Source: Ficedula albicollis (Eukaryota; Chordata; Aves; Passeriformes; Muscicapidae). From it: a DNA stretch of 64,000 nucleotides. Of the stretch, positions 46,201 through 58,900 are shown piece by piece; position 1 is the stretch's first letter; every line of letters starts with the position of its first letter. The stretch covers positions 9,123,430 to 9,187,429 of the forward strand of contig NC_021684.1 in NCBI RefSeq assembly GCF_000247815.1, in the 5' to 3' direction. The position numbers and the translations under genes are program-made. The notes below the pieces were generated by a model that saw only the letters and a list, made by a program, of their open reading frames with translations, ran no database searches and had not been told where the DNA came from.

Positions 46201-49200
46201 GTCTACCAGAATTTTCTGGGGGGGATTCACTGATTTCTAGCTTCTAGATTTTATCACTGCACTCCTCACATCACCCCAGTATGAGGTGCACCCTGTGGCA
46301 TCTGACTTTGCAATATTGTTTGGTAAAAACCACTGTAGGCAGCAGGCCCAAGCAGCAGCCTGTTCCCATGACTGTTCAGCACAGCACTGAGGGGTTTTTT
46401 CCCTTCAGGTTTTATTGGGATGACTCGAAGCTTTTTTCTAGGCTAGTGATCATACACTGTTGAACAGCAGTGAGAGAAAAACTGATCCCTGAAGCACAAT
46501 AGGGAGAATATTCATAGAATAATTCCTTCACTTAGTTTTTACAAACTGACAGCTGTTCTGTAACCTGCATTATTAGTTAACGGTGATAGTCGTGTAGCCA
46601 TCACTTTTTATTGGAATGTCATGATTTACAGAAGTCTTGGTTTAGTAACACTAATAAACCCGTTTTTTAAAAAGCTTTGAAAAGGGGAATTTTATTTTCT
46701 AAATGCTTTGACAGATACTAATTATTCTGCATTCTTGAATTTTTTGCTGACTGCTTCCCATAGATTGTTCTATGATTTGCCTGCATCTTAGAGTGAAGCA
46801 AAGCCAGTCCTTTTCTGAGGATCAGCCATTTTACTCTCTTCCCTCAGCCCCATCATGTTGTTTGCACATTACTGACACTTCCCTCTCCAAGCATTTCAAA
46901 TTTGAGGTTGTTCACGTGGCTGAGTTTCTCAGTGTGCTCAGTGAGCATCATTCCCAGAGCTGGTTGTGGCTCAGCTCCAAGGCACCGAGGGGTATGGATG
47001 TGTGTCCGTGCTGTTCTGGGATTGTGCTTGCATGTGGTGGACCAGGACGTGGTCACTGGTGTTTAACAGCCATGAGAGAGAGTGGGGATGTAATTGAGAT
47101 TCTTGGGTAAATGGTTCTCAGCTGTGGGAATGGAGGTGTTGGCAGGGAGAGGTAATTCCTGTGTTATGTCAGGTGAGACATTGAAAATGTCAATGTGCTG
47201 CCAAAGTGTGTCATCCCTTCATCGTGTCTGATGAACAAATCCAAAGCCTGGTTTAAACTAAAAGCAATGTTTTATTACCTGATCATATTAGTCAGTAAAT
47301 TGAGACAAAGGAGTGAAGTCATCAATTCATTCTGTTCTATTGGAATAAAATGTAACCAAAAGCTTACCTGTATTTATTTCAGTACCCATTGTTGGGACAT
47401 GGATTTGTTTTTTTAGAAACACCGCACACACACTATGGTAAAGTATTGCCTTCAGTATGGAATGAATTTGCTATTTTAATCTTTTCATGCTAGATCATTT
47501 ATGAAGTTTATATTCTATTTATATTTCTTGTAAGGAGTTCTTGCTCTGGAAAATAATTTTATTGAGTATGTCATCAGTTTTGATGTGACAAAACTACTTC
47601 TTGTCTTGAATACAGTGGCTCTTACTTTAAAAATGTTCCAAATATGCAATATGTCTTTTGGGATGAATAAATGGTAAAAATTATAAGAATAAATTTACAT
47701 CACAACAGAAAGCTGATTTGTATTGTACATAGTCTTTCCTTCAGCCTAACTCCTAATTTCAGCACTCCACAACTTCTGAACCTGCTACATTCTGCTTTAC
47801 TGTGATAGAAGACAAGTTACTAATTAATGAATCGATTAAACTGATCTCAAAATTGGAATCCATATACCTGCTTACTTTGTGCAAATGGGATTTGCAGCCG
47901 TATGACTTTCCCTCCTCTGTGTGACATGGTAAAGCTGGGCTCCAACAGGTCTGAACCCAGGGAGAGAAGGGCTGGAGCATGGGATAGGAATGCAAGCTTT
48001 GTTTGTGCAAGAGTTATGTGGGTTTAGTGGTAAGACATCCTCAGGGGATCAGTCACTGTCCTTTAAGATAACCTACAATCCTACAGTCTTTTATCTCCAC
48101 TGTAAATCAGAGAGAATTCTGGAGCTCTGTTTCAGTGCTGACTCAAGAGAAGGACATTCAATGAGTCACTCACATAGTTTTTGGGAGTTTGAGGAAGGAA
48201 AGTCTCCTCCCTGTTTGGAGACTCTGTGGTTTGGATCCACCCCAGGGTGCAGCTTAAGTATACATGGTTTCACTCCAGGCAAGCAGTAAGTCCTGGTGTA
48301 AGACCAGGTAACTTGTCTCTTCTATTTTTCAGTTTAAAAAGCTAAAGTTGGAGTTAGCATTAAGACGCTCTTCCAGATGCAGTAGATGTTTGGGGAGGAA
48401 GGAAGCCTAAAAAGATGACAAATAGATCTGCTGCTCTTCATGGGACATTGTTGGTAGCACTTCATGTGTTACCAATTTGTCTTGAATTCCTGTCTCCCAA
48501 GACCAGTGCAGAATGCTCTTCTTAGACCCTAAATGAGTTTATTTCTGAGTAATGCTGCAGGTACAAGGTGGTGATAAAGTTTGCTTGTTTTTAAAGGTTT
48601 AGTGTCAATATCTCAGGCTGATAGGTGTGATATTCAAGGCATTTGGTGTTTTTGTTGTAAGTGTAGCAACCACAGCTGACTGGCAGTTTTTCTGTTGCAG
48701 AACCTGACTGGAATCCAACTGTAGCTGGCCATTGTCAGAGACACTTATTGCTCTTTTTGTTTTTCCATTTCGTAATTATTGCAGTGGCACGTAAGCAAAG
48801 ACACAGCCTGCAGCAACTTCACAGTCATTTTTTAATTGCACTTCCAGCCTTGGGTTGGCCAGGTGTTGGTATACTGAGCTACATGCTGCAGCAGTAGGAC
48901 ATCCTTCCCCTGCAGACTTCTCTGAACTGTGATTCTTCTTTAGAAGAATTATGTCCCAGCCAATAATAAATTATTAACCATCTCCCTTATAGTTACTTTA
49001 CATTATTGTCTTTGCAGTGAGTGAGGGTGTATCTTAGCACATCCATGTCCCTGTTAAGGAGGATGTTTAGTAGACAAATACCAAAAAATTTTGTTGTCTT
49101 ATATGGTGTGTCTCATTTGAAATCTAGAGAATGGTAAAAAATTATTTACCCCACACTGATGTTTCTTCCAGTAATTGAAAAACAAATACTGGAATAATTC

Positions 49201-49999
49201 CATCTGAATGAGCACTTCTGGGATGTTTCTTTGGTGAGAACTGAATTGCTTTGTCAGATGTGTAGGATGTTGCATCTGCTTGGAATGTGAGTCTGTGAGA
49301 TGTCCCTGCTACTGAATGACTGCCTTAGATGGGCAGGGAAATGTATCAGGGAAACCTTTGTTGTAAAGTTTGTCAGGATGGAAGATGAGCCACAGTATTG
49401 GCAGAGATAATTCTCAGCTGAGGCACCTCAGTTCTGCTCATGTGCATGTGGACTCCTTAACAGTGGTGTTCATTTGGTTCATTTAATGCAAATTGTTTCC
49501 AGTTCCCATGAAATACATTTCACTGGAGATTATTCAAACATGGTAAGTATTCAATTGTAAAATAGAGAACAATAATTGCATATTTAGTTATATTCTGCAG
49601 CTGTGTGGCTTAATGTTTTAATTTCTTGGACTTAAGTAAGACCTCGGTGTGACCCTGCTAGCTCAGACACTTCATCAGAAAACTGCTGTAGTATTCTTTG
49701 GATTTTGAGCACATTTTGGAGTTCTTCAGTCCTTTTGGTTGTGAAGATACTCAGAAAATATAAAGTTCCAACTGTGTGATGTGAAGGTTGCTTCCTGCAG
49801 CCTCAGAAGTGCAAGCTTGGGAAGCAGTGGGTTTGTCCTGAGGAGTATGGCCATAGGTGTCCATGTCCAGGTGTGAGCAGCCATCTGCACTTGAGGAGAA
49901 AGAGGATGATGACTCAGGACAGAGTCACATCCTGTTAGCACTGCCTGGGGACACCAGCACTTCACTCTTCCTGCTTCTCACTAAAGAAAGCTGAAAAGC
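43201..49999. other. Intergenic sequence, no gene recognised
   Basis: Downstream of the last candidate SLMAP poly(A) signal. Mostly AT-rich with a more GC-rich, purine-rich patch at about 43400-43820. Open frames reach about 114 codons (43585-43929) but show no recognisable protein, splice context or codon pattern. Confidence 0.7.
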
Positions 50000-50439
50000 C
50001 AGAAAAATGAGCCCCTTGAAGTGTGAGAAAGGCCAGTGCTTTCACAGTCTTTGGCTACCCAAGTCCTGCATGCAGGTATCTCACCTGTCCAAAGGCAGCT
50101 CAGGCTCAGCACTGTGTGTGTGGAGCTCTCAGGATCGGGTGGTGGCTGCAGACCCAGGCACACATCATGGCCTTGCTTCTCTCCAGCTGAGAGCCCCATG
50201 CTTTTCTCTGCAGTCCCAGGCTGAGGTGGTTTGCTGTGATGTGGGTTCTGCTTTACAGGGGATGATGCCTGCTCCAGTGTCTGCAGTGTCCAGGGTGGGA
50301 GAGAACTGAACCCCAGCAGCTGGCAGTACCATCTGGGGAGGCTGTGAATGCCCATCAGTGTCTGGCTCTTGCATCTCAGTGTGCTGTGGACTGCCCTGTG
50401 GGGTTGGCTTTCAGCTGGAGTCCAGCACATCTGTTAACA

Positions 50440-50670
50440 GATGGATTTAGGTTGGATATTGGGAATAAATTCTTCCCTGTGAGGATGGTGAGGCATTGGC
50501 ACAGATTGTCCAGAGAAGCTGTGGCTGTCCCATCCCTGGAAGTATTTGAGGCCAGGATTGATGGGGCTTTGAGAAACCTGGTCTAATGGCAGGTGCCCCT
50601 GCCCATTGCAGGGGATTGAAATGAAATTATCTTTAAGGTCCCTTTCAGTCCAAACTGTGCAATCATTCTG
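50440..50670 (+). mobile_element. CR1 LINE 3'-end fragment, sense
   Basis: The sequence follows the familiar avian CR1 3' end: AATAAATTCTTCCCTGTGAG, GTGAGGCATTGGCACAGATT, GTCCAGAGAAGCTGTGGCTG, CCCATCCCTGGAAGT, TGCCCATTGCAGGGG and TTTAAGGTCCCTTTCAGTCC. About 230 bp of the 3' end, truncated 5' as usual for CR1. The short open frame across it (50344-50586) is a relic of the element. Confidence 0.9.
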
Positions 50671-50858
50671 GAACAGATCAGCTCAGCTGGTCAGAGCAGG
50701 TGCTAGTTGCACCAAAGTTGTAGGTTTGATCCCTGTATGGGTCATTCAGGAGTTGGACTTGATGATCCTTGTGGGTTCCTTCTGGACTTGATGATCCTTG
50801 TGGGTTTTGGACTTGATGATCCTTGTGGGTTCCTTCCAACTCAGAATATTCTGTGATT
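50671..50858 (+). mobile_element. tRNA-Ile-derived SINE with CR1-like tail (TguSINE1-like)
   Basis: The head resembles a tRNA-Ile gene: box A-like CAGCTCAGCTGGTCAGAGC, a GGTGCTAGTTGCACCAAAG anticodon-arm region, and box B-like GGTTTGATCCCTGT. The tail is the CR1 type, GGACTTGATGATCCTTGTGG, ending CCAACTCAGAATATTCTGTG. This architecture is that of the passerine TguSINE1 family mobilised by CR1. The tail motif is present three times (50755-50835) instead of once. It sits immediately after the CR1 fragment. Confidence 0.85.
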
Positions 50859-52782
50859 AAGGGTATTTATCCAGTTTCTGTTTTACAGTGCACATTCAAT
50901 GGACCAGCAAAGCTGTGTTTGCATGCTTTCCTGAATCAAATGATCATGGAGCAGAAACAAGCTGGTGTAGCTGAACATGAAACTCCACTTTTCTATACAT
51001 TCTTTTTTAGTGGGATGAAGCTTTGTGCTTCTTAGTGCAGTTTTAATGGGATAGAGACTTAGATAAAGGTATTTTAAGCTTTTAAAATTCAGTGTGTTAG
51101 AAGGCTGAAGTTGGAGTTGCAATTTGCGATGTGTACTGTGTGCACAGGTCTCTGCTGAGGCATCTTAGTTTGAAAGAGGGTATTTAGAAACCTTTCCCAA
51201 ATATGTTGGCTGCTTCCAATAACTTTTAAACTGGCATTGAAGCTGGAGAGGATTTTTTCTTTTTTTCTGTGCTGCACTGCAAAACTGACTCGTTTAAGCA
51301 ACAAGCTTCTACTAACAGCTTGAGATGTCAAATCACATTTCAAAACATGTTTGTGGTGGAAAATACTTCCCCTACAGCCTTCTTGAGGGTGTCCTTGCTG
51401 GTAGTTGCTGCTTCTGTTTTTCCTCAAATATGTCAGGGTGGTTTTGCTGAAATAAATATTTGTCATCCTCAGTACATAAAGGCCCTGGTAGCTGTGTTGT
51501 CTCTGAGCATGTTGCCCCAGCAGCCCCATGCTGGATGTTTGGTTGTTATAGTTTCCTGGGCAATAAACTGGTGGCCTGGGAAACCTGACCTGGCCTGAAT
51601 CACCATGAGGGGTGGCAGGAGCCTGCAGGAGGAAATTCCAGGTGTCTTAAGAGGAAGGAAATGAGGGGAAAACAGCAAGTTTTGGGGAATGTTCCCACAA
51701 GGAAGGGAGAGGCATGGGGAAGGGAAGGGCCAAATGGGTGTGGGATGTTCCTGGGTTTTGCCACAGAGGGAAAAGGTACTCTTCCAGCCTTGAAAGAGCA
51801 TCCCCATCTTCTGCTGTGTGCTGCCTGGGGCAGAGCCTCAGCTGCTGCCAGGGCAGGGGGAGCTGCCCTGTGACCTTGGGAGCAGTGAGAGGGAAGGTGC
51901 TGTTTAGTGTTCAGTGCACTGTGCAAGAGAGGGGCCTCACAGACAATATCTGCCTTCCTGCCCTGTGCCTGAACCTCGTGGGAAGCCTGCTCCATTCTTT
52001 TCCCCTTCCTGGCATTGACCCGTGGGTCTGCTGTGACCTAAGGCTTCCTGTCACCCATGCAGGGTCAGCACCTTCACCACCACATGAGAGCCAGGTCCAT
52101 GGGCTCCCTTTACCCTGAATGCAGAAGATTTCTCCTGCCTTTTGCAGCAGGGAGCTGACCTGGAGCTGTGTTTGCAGCATTAACAGGTGAAGCGGAGGAT
52201 TTTAACTGGAGACACCGTTGTGGTCACTAAGGTGTCCAGGAAGCAAAGTCTGGTCTGGGCAGTCACAGCTGCTGGAAACATGTTGGGATGGGATTTGGTG
52301 GAGATCGCATTGCAGAATGCAGCTGCCATGGGGGCACAGTGCCCCTGCAGGGTGGGCAGAGCCCCTGGTGAAAGCAGCTCTGCTGGCACAAGTGCAGGAC
52401 TTGTGCAGGGCACAGTGGAGGGTGCACCTGAGTCTGGCTGCATCAGGACAAGGTAAGAGCTGGGAACATCTGCCCTGCTGTAGCAAGAGTGATGTTGGTG
52501 CCAGTCCCTGCGTGGTCTGAGTCTTGCCTTGGCTAAACTGTGTATTAGGAGTGAGATGCCTTTGATGCATCTGTTGCCTCATGTGTTGCCTCATCCACTG
52601 AGCTTGGCTTGAGCCATCCCTATGGCTGAGAGACAAAGATCCTTTTGAAACTTAAAAGAATCTTTGTTCTAGTTTGTTTTGTCTAATTCTCACTTGTATA
52701 TAATAATGTACATAATATATATATGGAAAAAATTATCTTCACTTGAATGTTTTTTTTTTCTCTATACACATGCCAGTGGAAA
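50859..52782. other. Intergenic sequence, no gene recognised
   Basis: AT-rich at first, then GC-richer from about 51480 to 52640. Overlapping open frames of 100-146 codons occur on both strands in the GC-rich part, which is what reduced stop frequency would give. None has a recognisable domain. Confidence 0.65.
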
Positions 52783-52989
52783 ATGCTTCATCGATACTTC
52801 CTACAATCCTGCAGACCCAGACAATGCAGTTCTCTCTGTTTCAATCTACATTTACTGACAAATAAAATGGTTTGTTAATTTTACATGCTTCATCGATACT
52901 TCCTACAATCCTGCAGACCCAGACAATGCAGTTCTCAGTACTGTTTCAATCTACATGTACTGACAAATAAAATGGTTTGTTAATTTTAC
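52783..52989. repeat. Tandem duplication, 102 and 105 bp, with duplicated poly(A) signal
   Basis: ATGCTTCATCGATACTTCCT begins at 52783 and 52885. Copy two has extra bases near GTTCTC(AGTA)CTG and a T/G change in CTACAT-TACTG. Both copies carry AATAAA (52861-52866 and 52966-52971) near their 3' ends. Confidence 0.93.
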
Positions 52990-55900
52990 CAGAAGCAGAT
53001 GTCAACTTTCTAGGCTCAAAGCAAAAAAAACCACAAACCAACAAAGCCCCCAAAACAAAAAGGAAAAAAACCCTTTAGACTCAGTGTGTGGCCTTAGCAC
53101 AACTGTCCCTATGCTTGTGCTGCTAATTGGGCCCTGCCTGTTACCCTCATTAGCCCTTGGACTTTTGGGCACTGCTGAGAAGGAGCAGCCCCTTTACAGG
53201 GCAGTGGAAGAGTTGTTACATGATGTCTCTCTGTGGGAAGAAAAATTCAGTTCACACCCTTTAAGTCCAAACTATAAGGTAAAAATAATCCCTTTCTATT
53301 CTCTCCTGAACAGAACTGCTCCTGGAAAGCAGAAACAAACCCTAGTAATTGCTCTATGTCCCTGGAGTCCTTAACAGAGCATCTGCAGACATGACAGGAA
53401 CAAGACCTGCTCCGGGATCCCTGCAGTTTTCCGCAATGGCAGAGATCAGTTCATGCGTTACTGTTTCAGTGCTCTGTGTGTGCTCAGTGCTGTGGCATTG
53501 CAAAGAAGATGACTTTATTTTCCTGCTGCAAGGAGGTTGAAATCTTAACATCCTGAACATATGGAAGGAGAGTTTTCTCTGACTGTCAAAAATCTCATAA
53601 AATGTAAGCTGGGGGGAGAGGGGAGGCCACGTGCATGCTCAATGTTCAAGAAAAAGCTATTTGTGCTCAGTGTAATGGCAATATTTTTCAGTTGCAACTC
53701 TCCTGTGCAGAATTTTAATCTCCCTGCTGTGGACAGAGTGAGAACAATGAGTGCTACATCACTTTTAACGTGGCCAGTTTTCTAAAAACAGAAGAAATCT
53801 GTGTCAAGTATGTGGTTTGGGTCACTTTTGCACCTTTTTTTTTTTGGTCTGTTCTTCTATTTATGCCCTGACCAGTTCTTATACTCCTCAACTTGTAAGA
53901 AAGTAGACATGGTTAATAACTTTAAGAGGAAAGAGACTGGTTTCCTAGACTTGATCTGAGGACCATAGCCTTTATTTATGTAAACATAAAGTGACATCAT
54001 CTTCTGTTGCAGAACAGGAACCCTAAACAGTTACGTGAGCGCAAATTTTAGGAAGTGTCCTTATGAGACAATGTGATTCATCTTCAAGTGTGTATATTTA
54101 AGAAAGGTGCTGTATCCTGAGTCAGATAAGTTCTGTGAATCTGACTTCACTCCAGTTCAAACTGTAATGCATTAGCAAAAATCAATCTTTTTTTTTTTTT
54201 TCTTTTAAACTGTTTGAAAATTGGTGCTTGCAGCCTGCTGGGGAGTAGGAAGAGCAGCAGAGCTGGCTTTTCTGTCCCCTTTCAGCTTTCTCCAGAAATC
54301 TGCTTTTGCACTCCTCCAAAAGCCTTTTGTAAGTGATGCCTGACCCATCCAGTGATGGTAAGGGCTGCCTTGTTCCCGGGATTCAGAGTTAGTCATCCAG
54401 GGCATGGTGTTCAGGGCATTGCTGAACTGCCAGTAAAGCGCTTGGGTTCCTACTGGGAAGTTTGCTGATGTCTGTTAGAAAATATCAGCCAGGTTCAGTC
54501 TCTTCTCCACCACACAGTGTGGAGGAAATGTGCATCCTTTCTGGCCAGAGCTGAATAAGTAAAACCATACACCACAGTATGGCTGAGTTGCTGCCAAGGG
54601 TGAACATCTGCTCTACAGCTTCTCATTCAGCCCTTAAAGACATCCTGTGAGCAGCCAAGAGCCCTGGCCTGGCTGGGTTCTTGCAGCTGTTTTGTACCTG
54701 AATGGGAAGTCACTCTCTCCAAAGGGGATGGTTGCAGATTAGCAGGCTCCACCTCTGTGCCAGCTGCACGTGTGCAGCAGCACATGGGCCTGCCTGCTGG
54801 AGAAAGAAAACCCTGGTTTCTTCTCACTTGGAGTTTCTGTGCCATATTTACTGAAAAGAATTGCTCCTGTAGTGAATTACCATGAGCCAAGCAGACAAAA
54901 GCTCCCCATTTCCTAGCACCTGCCTTGCTGCAGGGACATGTCTCTGTGCCTCTTCTTGCTGTCAGGAAGTGACTACATCTGTGCTGGTCAGGCAGGGACA
55001 GAAGGCTGAAAGTTCTTTGGGTTTGTTTGGTGGTTTGCTTGTTTAAAGATTAATAAGTGTTTAGCAAGCATTAGTGACTGTTTCCAGTGAGCTTTCTTTC
55101 AAACTTGGCCTCATGCCATGAGAAAGGCTGGGGTTAAGTGCTGTTGGACATTGGGAGGTGCCATGGCCCAGTGTCCTCCAGCCATGTCCGAAACAAGAGA
55201 ACCTTCTATCCTCTCTGAATTGTTTCCTCCATGAATGAAGGCAAATGTTAAATTATGGGAGAGGCTCCAGCCTGGGCTGGCTCTGGGAGAGGCTCCAATG
55301 CTACTGAGCTGCTGTGGGGAAGTCACCAACTTCTATTCTTGCTCCTGCCAGGTTTCACTTCCTCTAATGCCTGAGTTTCACACTTAAACCTGAGGAGGAT
55401 CACATCTGAAGGTGTTCTGTCTTCCTAGCTCCCTGATGGCACTTCGTGCTTTATTTTGAGCTTACCAAGTGTCTTCACCCTCCTCTCAAAACAGCAGCTT
55501 TGTAAAAGCAGGTGACCCCAGCTGGTGTGAGGGCAGAAGTGAGATGGTTTGGGGCATCTCACAAACATGCAGCTGTTCTTCACTGGGGCCAAATCACAGC
55601 AGTGCTCCTCAGTGTGCCCCTCCCTGGTGTGGGTCTGCACAGGGCTAAGGGCTGGTGTCCTGGCTGACATGTAGGGCAAGAAGCAGTTTTCACTGCTCCT
55701 GCTTCCAGGAAGGTGAGGAGATTTCGACCAGTTTTGCTGATCCTCGTTTGGAGAAGATTTTGGGTGCCACCAATCATGTGACAATTCTCAAGAGTATCCT
55801 TGAGATACCATTTATCCAGATTTGCTGTGCCTGGTAACTTTCAGGATGTGTGTTTCTTCCCTGGTCTTACTAAGATCCTGGTGAACCATCTGGAAATTTC

Positions 55901-58900
55901 ATCCTATGATTACTCCAGGATCTGGAAGACCTTTTGTAACTACTAATCCCAGAAACAGATTTTTCCTTCATCCTGTCTGTCAACACAGCCTTTAACTTAT
56001 TTTTATGGGCTTCAGCACATGTTTGAAGCATCACTGCGTTAGAATACAATTTATTTTTGCTGGACTATCTCAGTGCTCCATATATCTACTTATAGCACTT
56101 TCTGAGGAACAGCTGTTTCGTGGATATTTATTAAGATCTTCTGTGTCCTTCTGTATTTGCACACCTAGAACAGGAATCATTGTGACTTAGTATGCCATGA
56201 GTATGAGATCCTAGGAAATTATGCTTTGCAGTGCCAGCTATTTTGCTGCAAAAAAAAAAATAGAGTAATGTTTTCATTGGTAAGACATGATAAATATTTC
56301 ATTAAAAATATTGATCCAATTAAAGCAAAAAGACCAGGATAGCTGGTGCCATGCTGGATTTTTGGTATTTTGCCCCTTTTTATTGTGTCTTGCCCTCTGG
56401 CTCTTGTTCACTCACCAAAATAACTTGTGGATGAAGTTTGCTGTATGTATCCTAACTGCTCTGTGGAAGGAGTGGGATATGGCAGGCAGGAATCCTGTGT
56501 GCAGGAAAAGCTGTTTAATAGAGTGCCATCAGTGTTGAGGGAGTTTGGGAAGGTCTGTGTTGTCATCTTGCCTGGAACCATAGCCCTGTGTTCCTGCAAG
56601 AACATGAGGCCCCAGGCAGAGGTTCAGAGCTCCCTGGGGAGCCTGCAGGACACATTCCCATGGCTGGAGCATGGCAGAGTGATGGAGAGGCAGGAAGAGT
56701 CCGTGTGTGTGCACAGACCCAGGTTTGCTGTGTGCCTGTGTGCAGGAGTGGGCCCCAGAGCACACCAAGTCAGGAGTGATGCACAGAGAGTTGCCTCCTT
56801 TTCCTCTCTTGTTAAGGAAGAATTCTCAAAAAATGTTTCTACATTTTCTGAGAACAACAGAAAAGCTTGACCTAATTGCTGTTCTAAATGTAGGCCCATG
56901 GCTTCTGAAAGGCCCAGTAGGATATAAAACCACCAGTTACCAGTTCTGATTTTTGCCAGAACTTCAAAGTGTTTCCTTTTATGCAGTAATCTTAAAACTA
57001 GTCCAAGAAAGCACTCACACCATTACTTAGATATTCCAGTTGTGCCACCAATATGGAAACTTAAATTATTGTATTTCCCACAGGCAAAGCTTCCATCATT
57101 AGTTAAACCTGATGGTCTTCTGCTCGCTTGTAGGGAAGATACAACTTCCTTTCCATGCTCTCAAAAATGGTTGCAGCTCAAAGTTGAGCCAAGAGTGATG
57201 ATTGATGGACGAAAAAAAATAGGACCTTAACATAGTAACCAACGTCCTATTTAGACTTTAAATATTTTTTAATCATAGTCATATCCTTCTCCGGAAAAGA
57301 AGCTTTACATGGACCATCCAGTACTCATTTAGTAAATGCTTTGGTATTTTACTGTTTGAGATTACAGTTCTCATCTTTATCATTGTGCATCATGCCCAAA
57401 CTTATCAATAGAGATAAAGCTTGTGTATCTCCAGTGATTTAAAGCAAAATTAGTCTCCAATCCTATTCCCTAAGTTTTAGTCACTTCTTGAAAGCTTTGT
57501 AGGCTGTGTTCCCCTGCCTGTGCCAGCGTGGCCCTGTGTGATCTGCAGTGTGTTCGTGTTGTAAGCGAGGCCATTGCACATTAATGTGTGCTCAACAAGC
57601 CGTGGCTGCTCTGCTCCAGGGATTATAGCTACATCATATCAACACATTATAAAATTAAGAGGGAAATGGGGGGTTTTTGGTCAGGTTGTATTGGGACCTT
57701 CTTGATCACTGCAGTTCTGTGGGCAGAGTCTGAGGTATTTCTTTTTTCTGCTGGAGTGACCTCATGGTAGCACTTGACCTTGCAGTCAAGCCAAGGTGGG
57801 TTTGTCCCTTGGCCACAGGGCCAGGACAGCCCCAGCAGATGCACCAGGTCCTGGTCAGGGGGAAATCCTGGAATGCCAAACAACAGCCTGCAGAGTCCCA
57901 TCACCCTCAAAGTGGTTTCAATGACTACAGGATGTGTGGTCAGAAATGAAGAGGGTTTTCAAGGATCATTTAGATGTAGAGAAATCTGCCTGCTTGAGCA
58001 AATATCCTGCCGAGTGTCTCCTGGAAAATAATTTGATGTGTGAAGCTGTACCTTTTCCAGATTTTGAGGGATGGGATTTAAGAGAGAAGTGTCTAATTCT
58101 CCAAACTTAGAAAGCACGTGGGCCTCAAACTCTTTTCCCATTTGGAAAATTTGCTGTTAAGAAAAGGAAATAGATTTTTATAAGCAATATTTAATTCAAG
58201 CATTTGGCTAATTCTCCTGCTGCAAAGCTTTTAGGTCAAATTCTGATTCATTGGTGTGGATCTGGAATTAAAGGGATTAGGAGAGGAAGTTGACTCTGAA
58301 GTTAGGAAAACTTTGGTTTCTTGTTCACTTTTTCCTACTCATCAAATGTATATTTGACCTATGTTTCTATTTTAAGTGATGTAGGAAAACTTACTCCTAC
58401 GTGTCTGCCTTTGCTCTTTCTCTGCCCATTGTCATCAGCTCTGCCATGGGTGTGTTCCATTTTACTTTTTCAGAAAGGGATCCTGATCATTCTGGACATG
58501 ACATGGTTGTACAGATGCTGGGAATTTCTACATTTATTCCATTAGTTAGAGAATGGAAAAATCGGTGGTTTATTATTCTTATTACTCATTAAAAGTATGT
58601 GTTAAAGCAGTGCCCTGTTTCACAATGTGCTGTTCTGCAGTAGCTCAGGCCTGAGGTAAGCAGTGGCCAGCACCTTCCTTTTGCTGCTCTGTGTGTGTAT
58701 TCACAGAAGTGTGTGTTGTGTCCAGGATTCCTACAGGGATCACTTTGGGGATCCATCTGAAAACTTTTCATCTGGCATTAAGGTCAGTCTTCCTCTGTCT
58801 GTCCTTGCCATTTCTCTGTTGGGTGTGTGACCCTCAGCTCCTGTTGTCCACAATCCCACTTTCTCCCAGCTTCCAGAACTTCCCATTTCCCGTTGTGAGT

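Noticed and set aside
49981..50430. 149-codon - strand frame that might be an exon
   Set aside because: No similarity recognised, and several alternative frames are equally open. Composition alone explains it.
51600..52636. Cluster of overlapping open frames of 100-146 codons on both strands
   Set aside because: Typical of moderately GC-rich non-coding DNA; frames overlap on both strands, with no splice structure and no recognised family.
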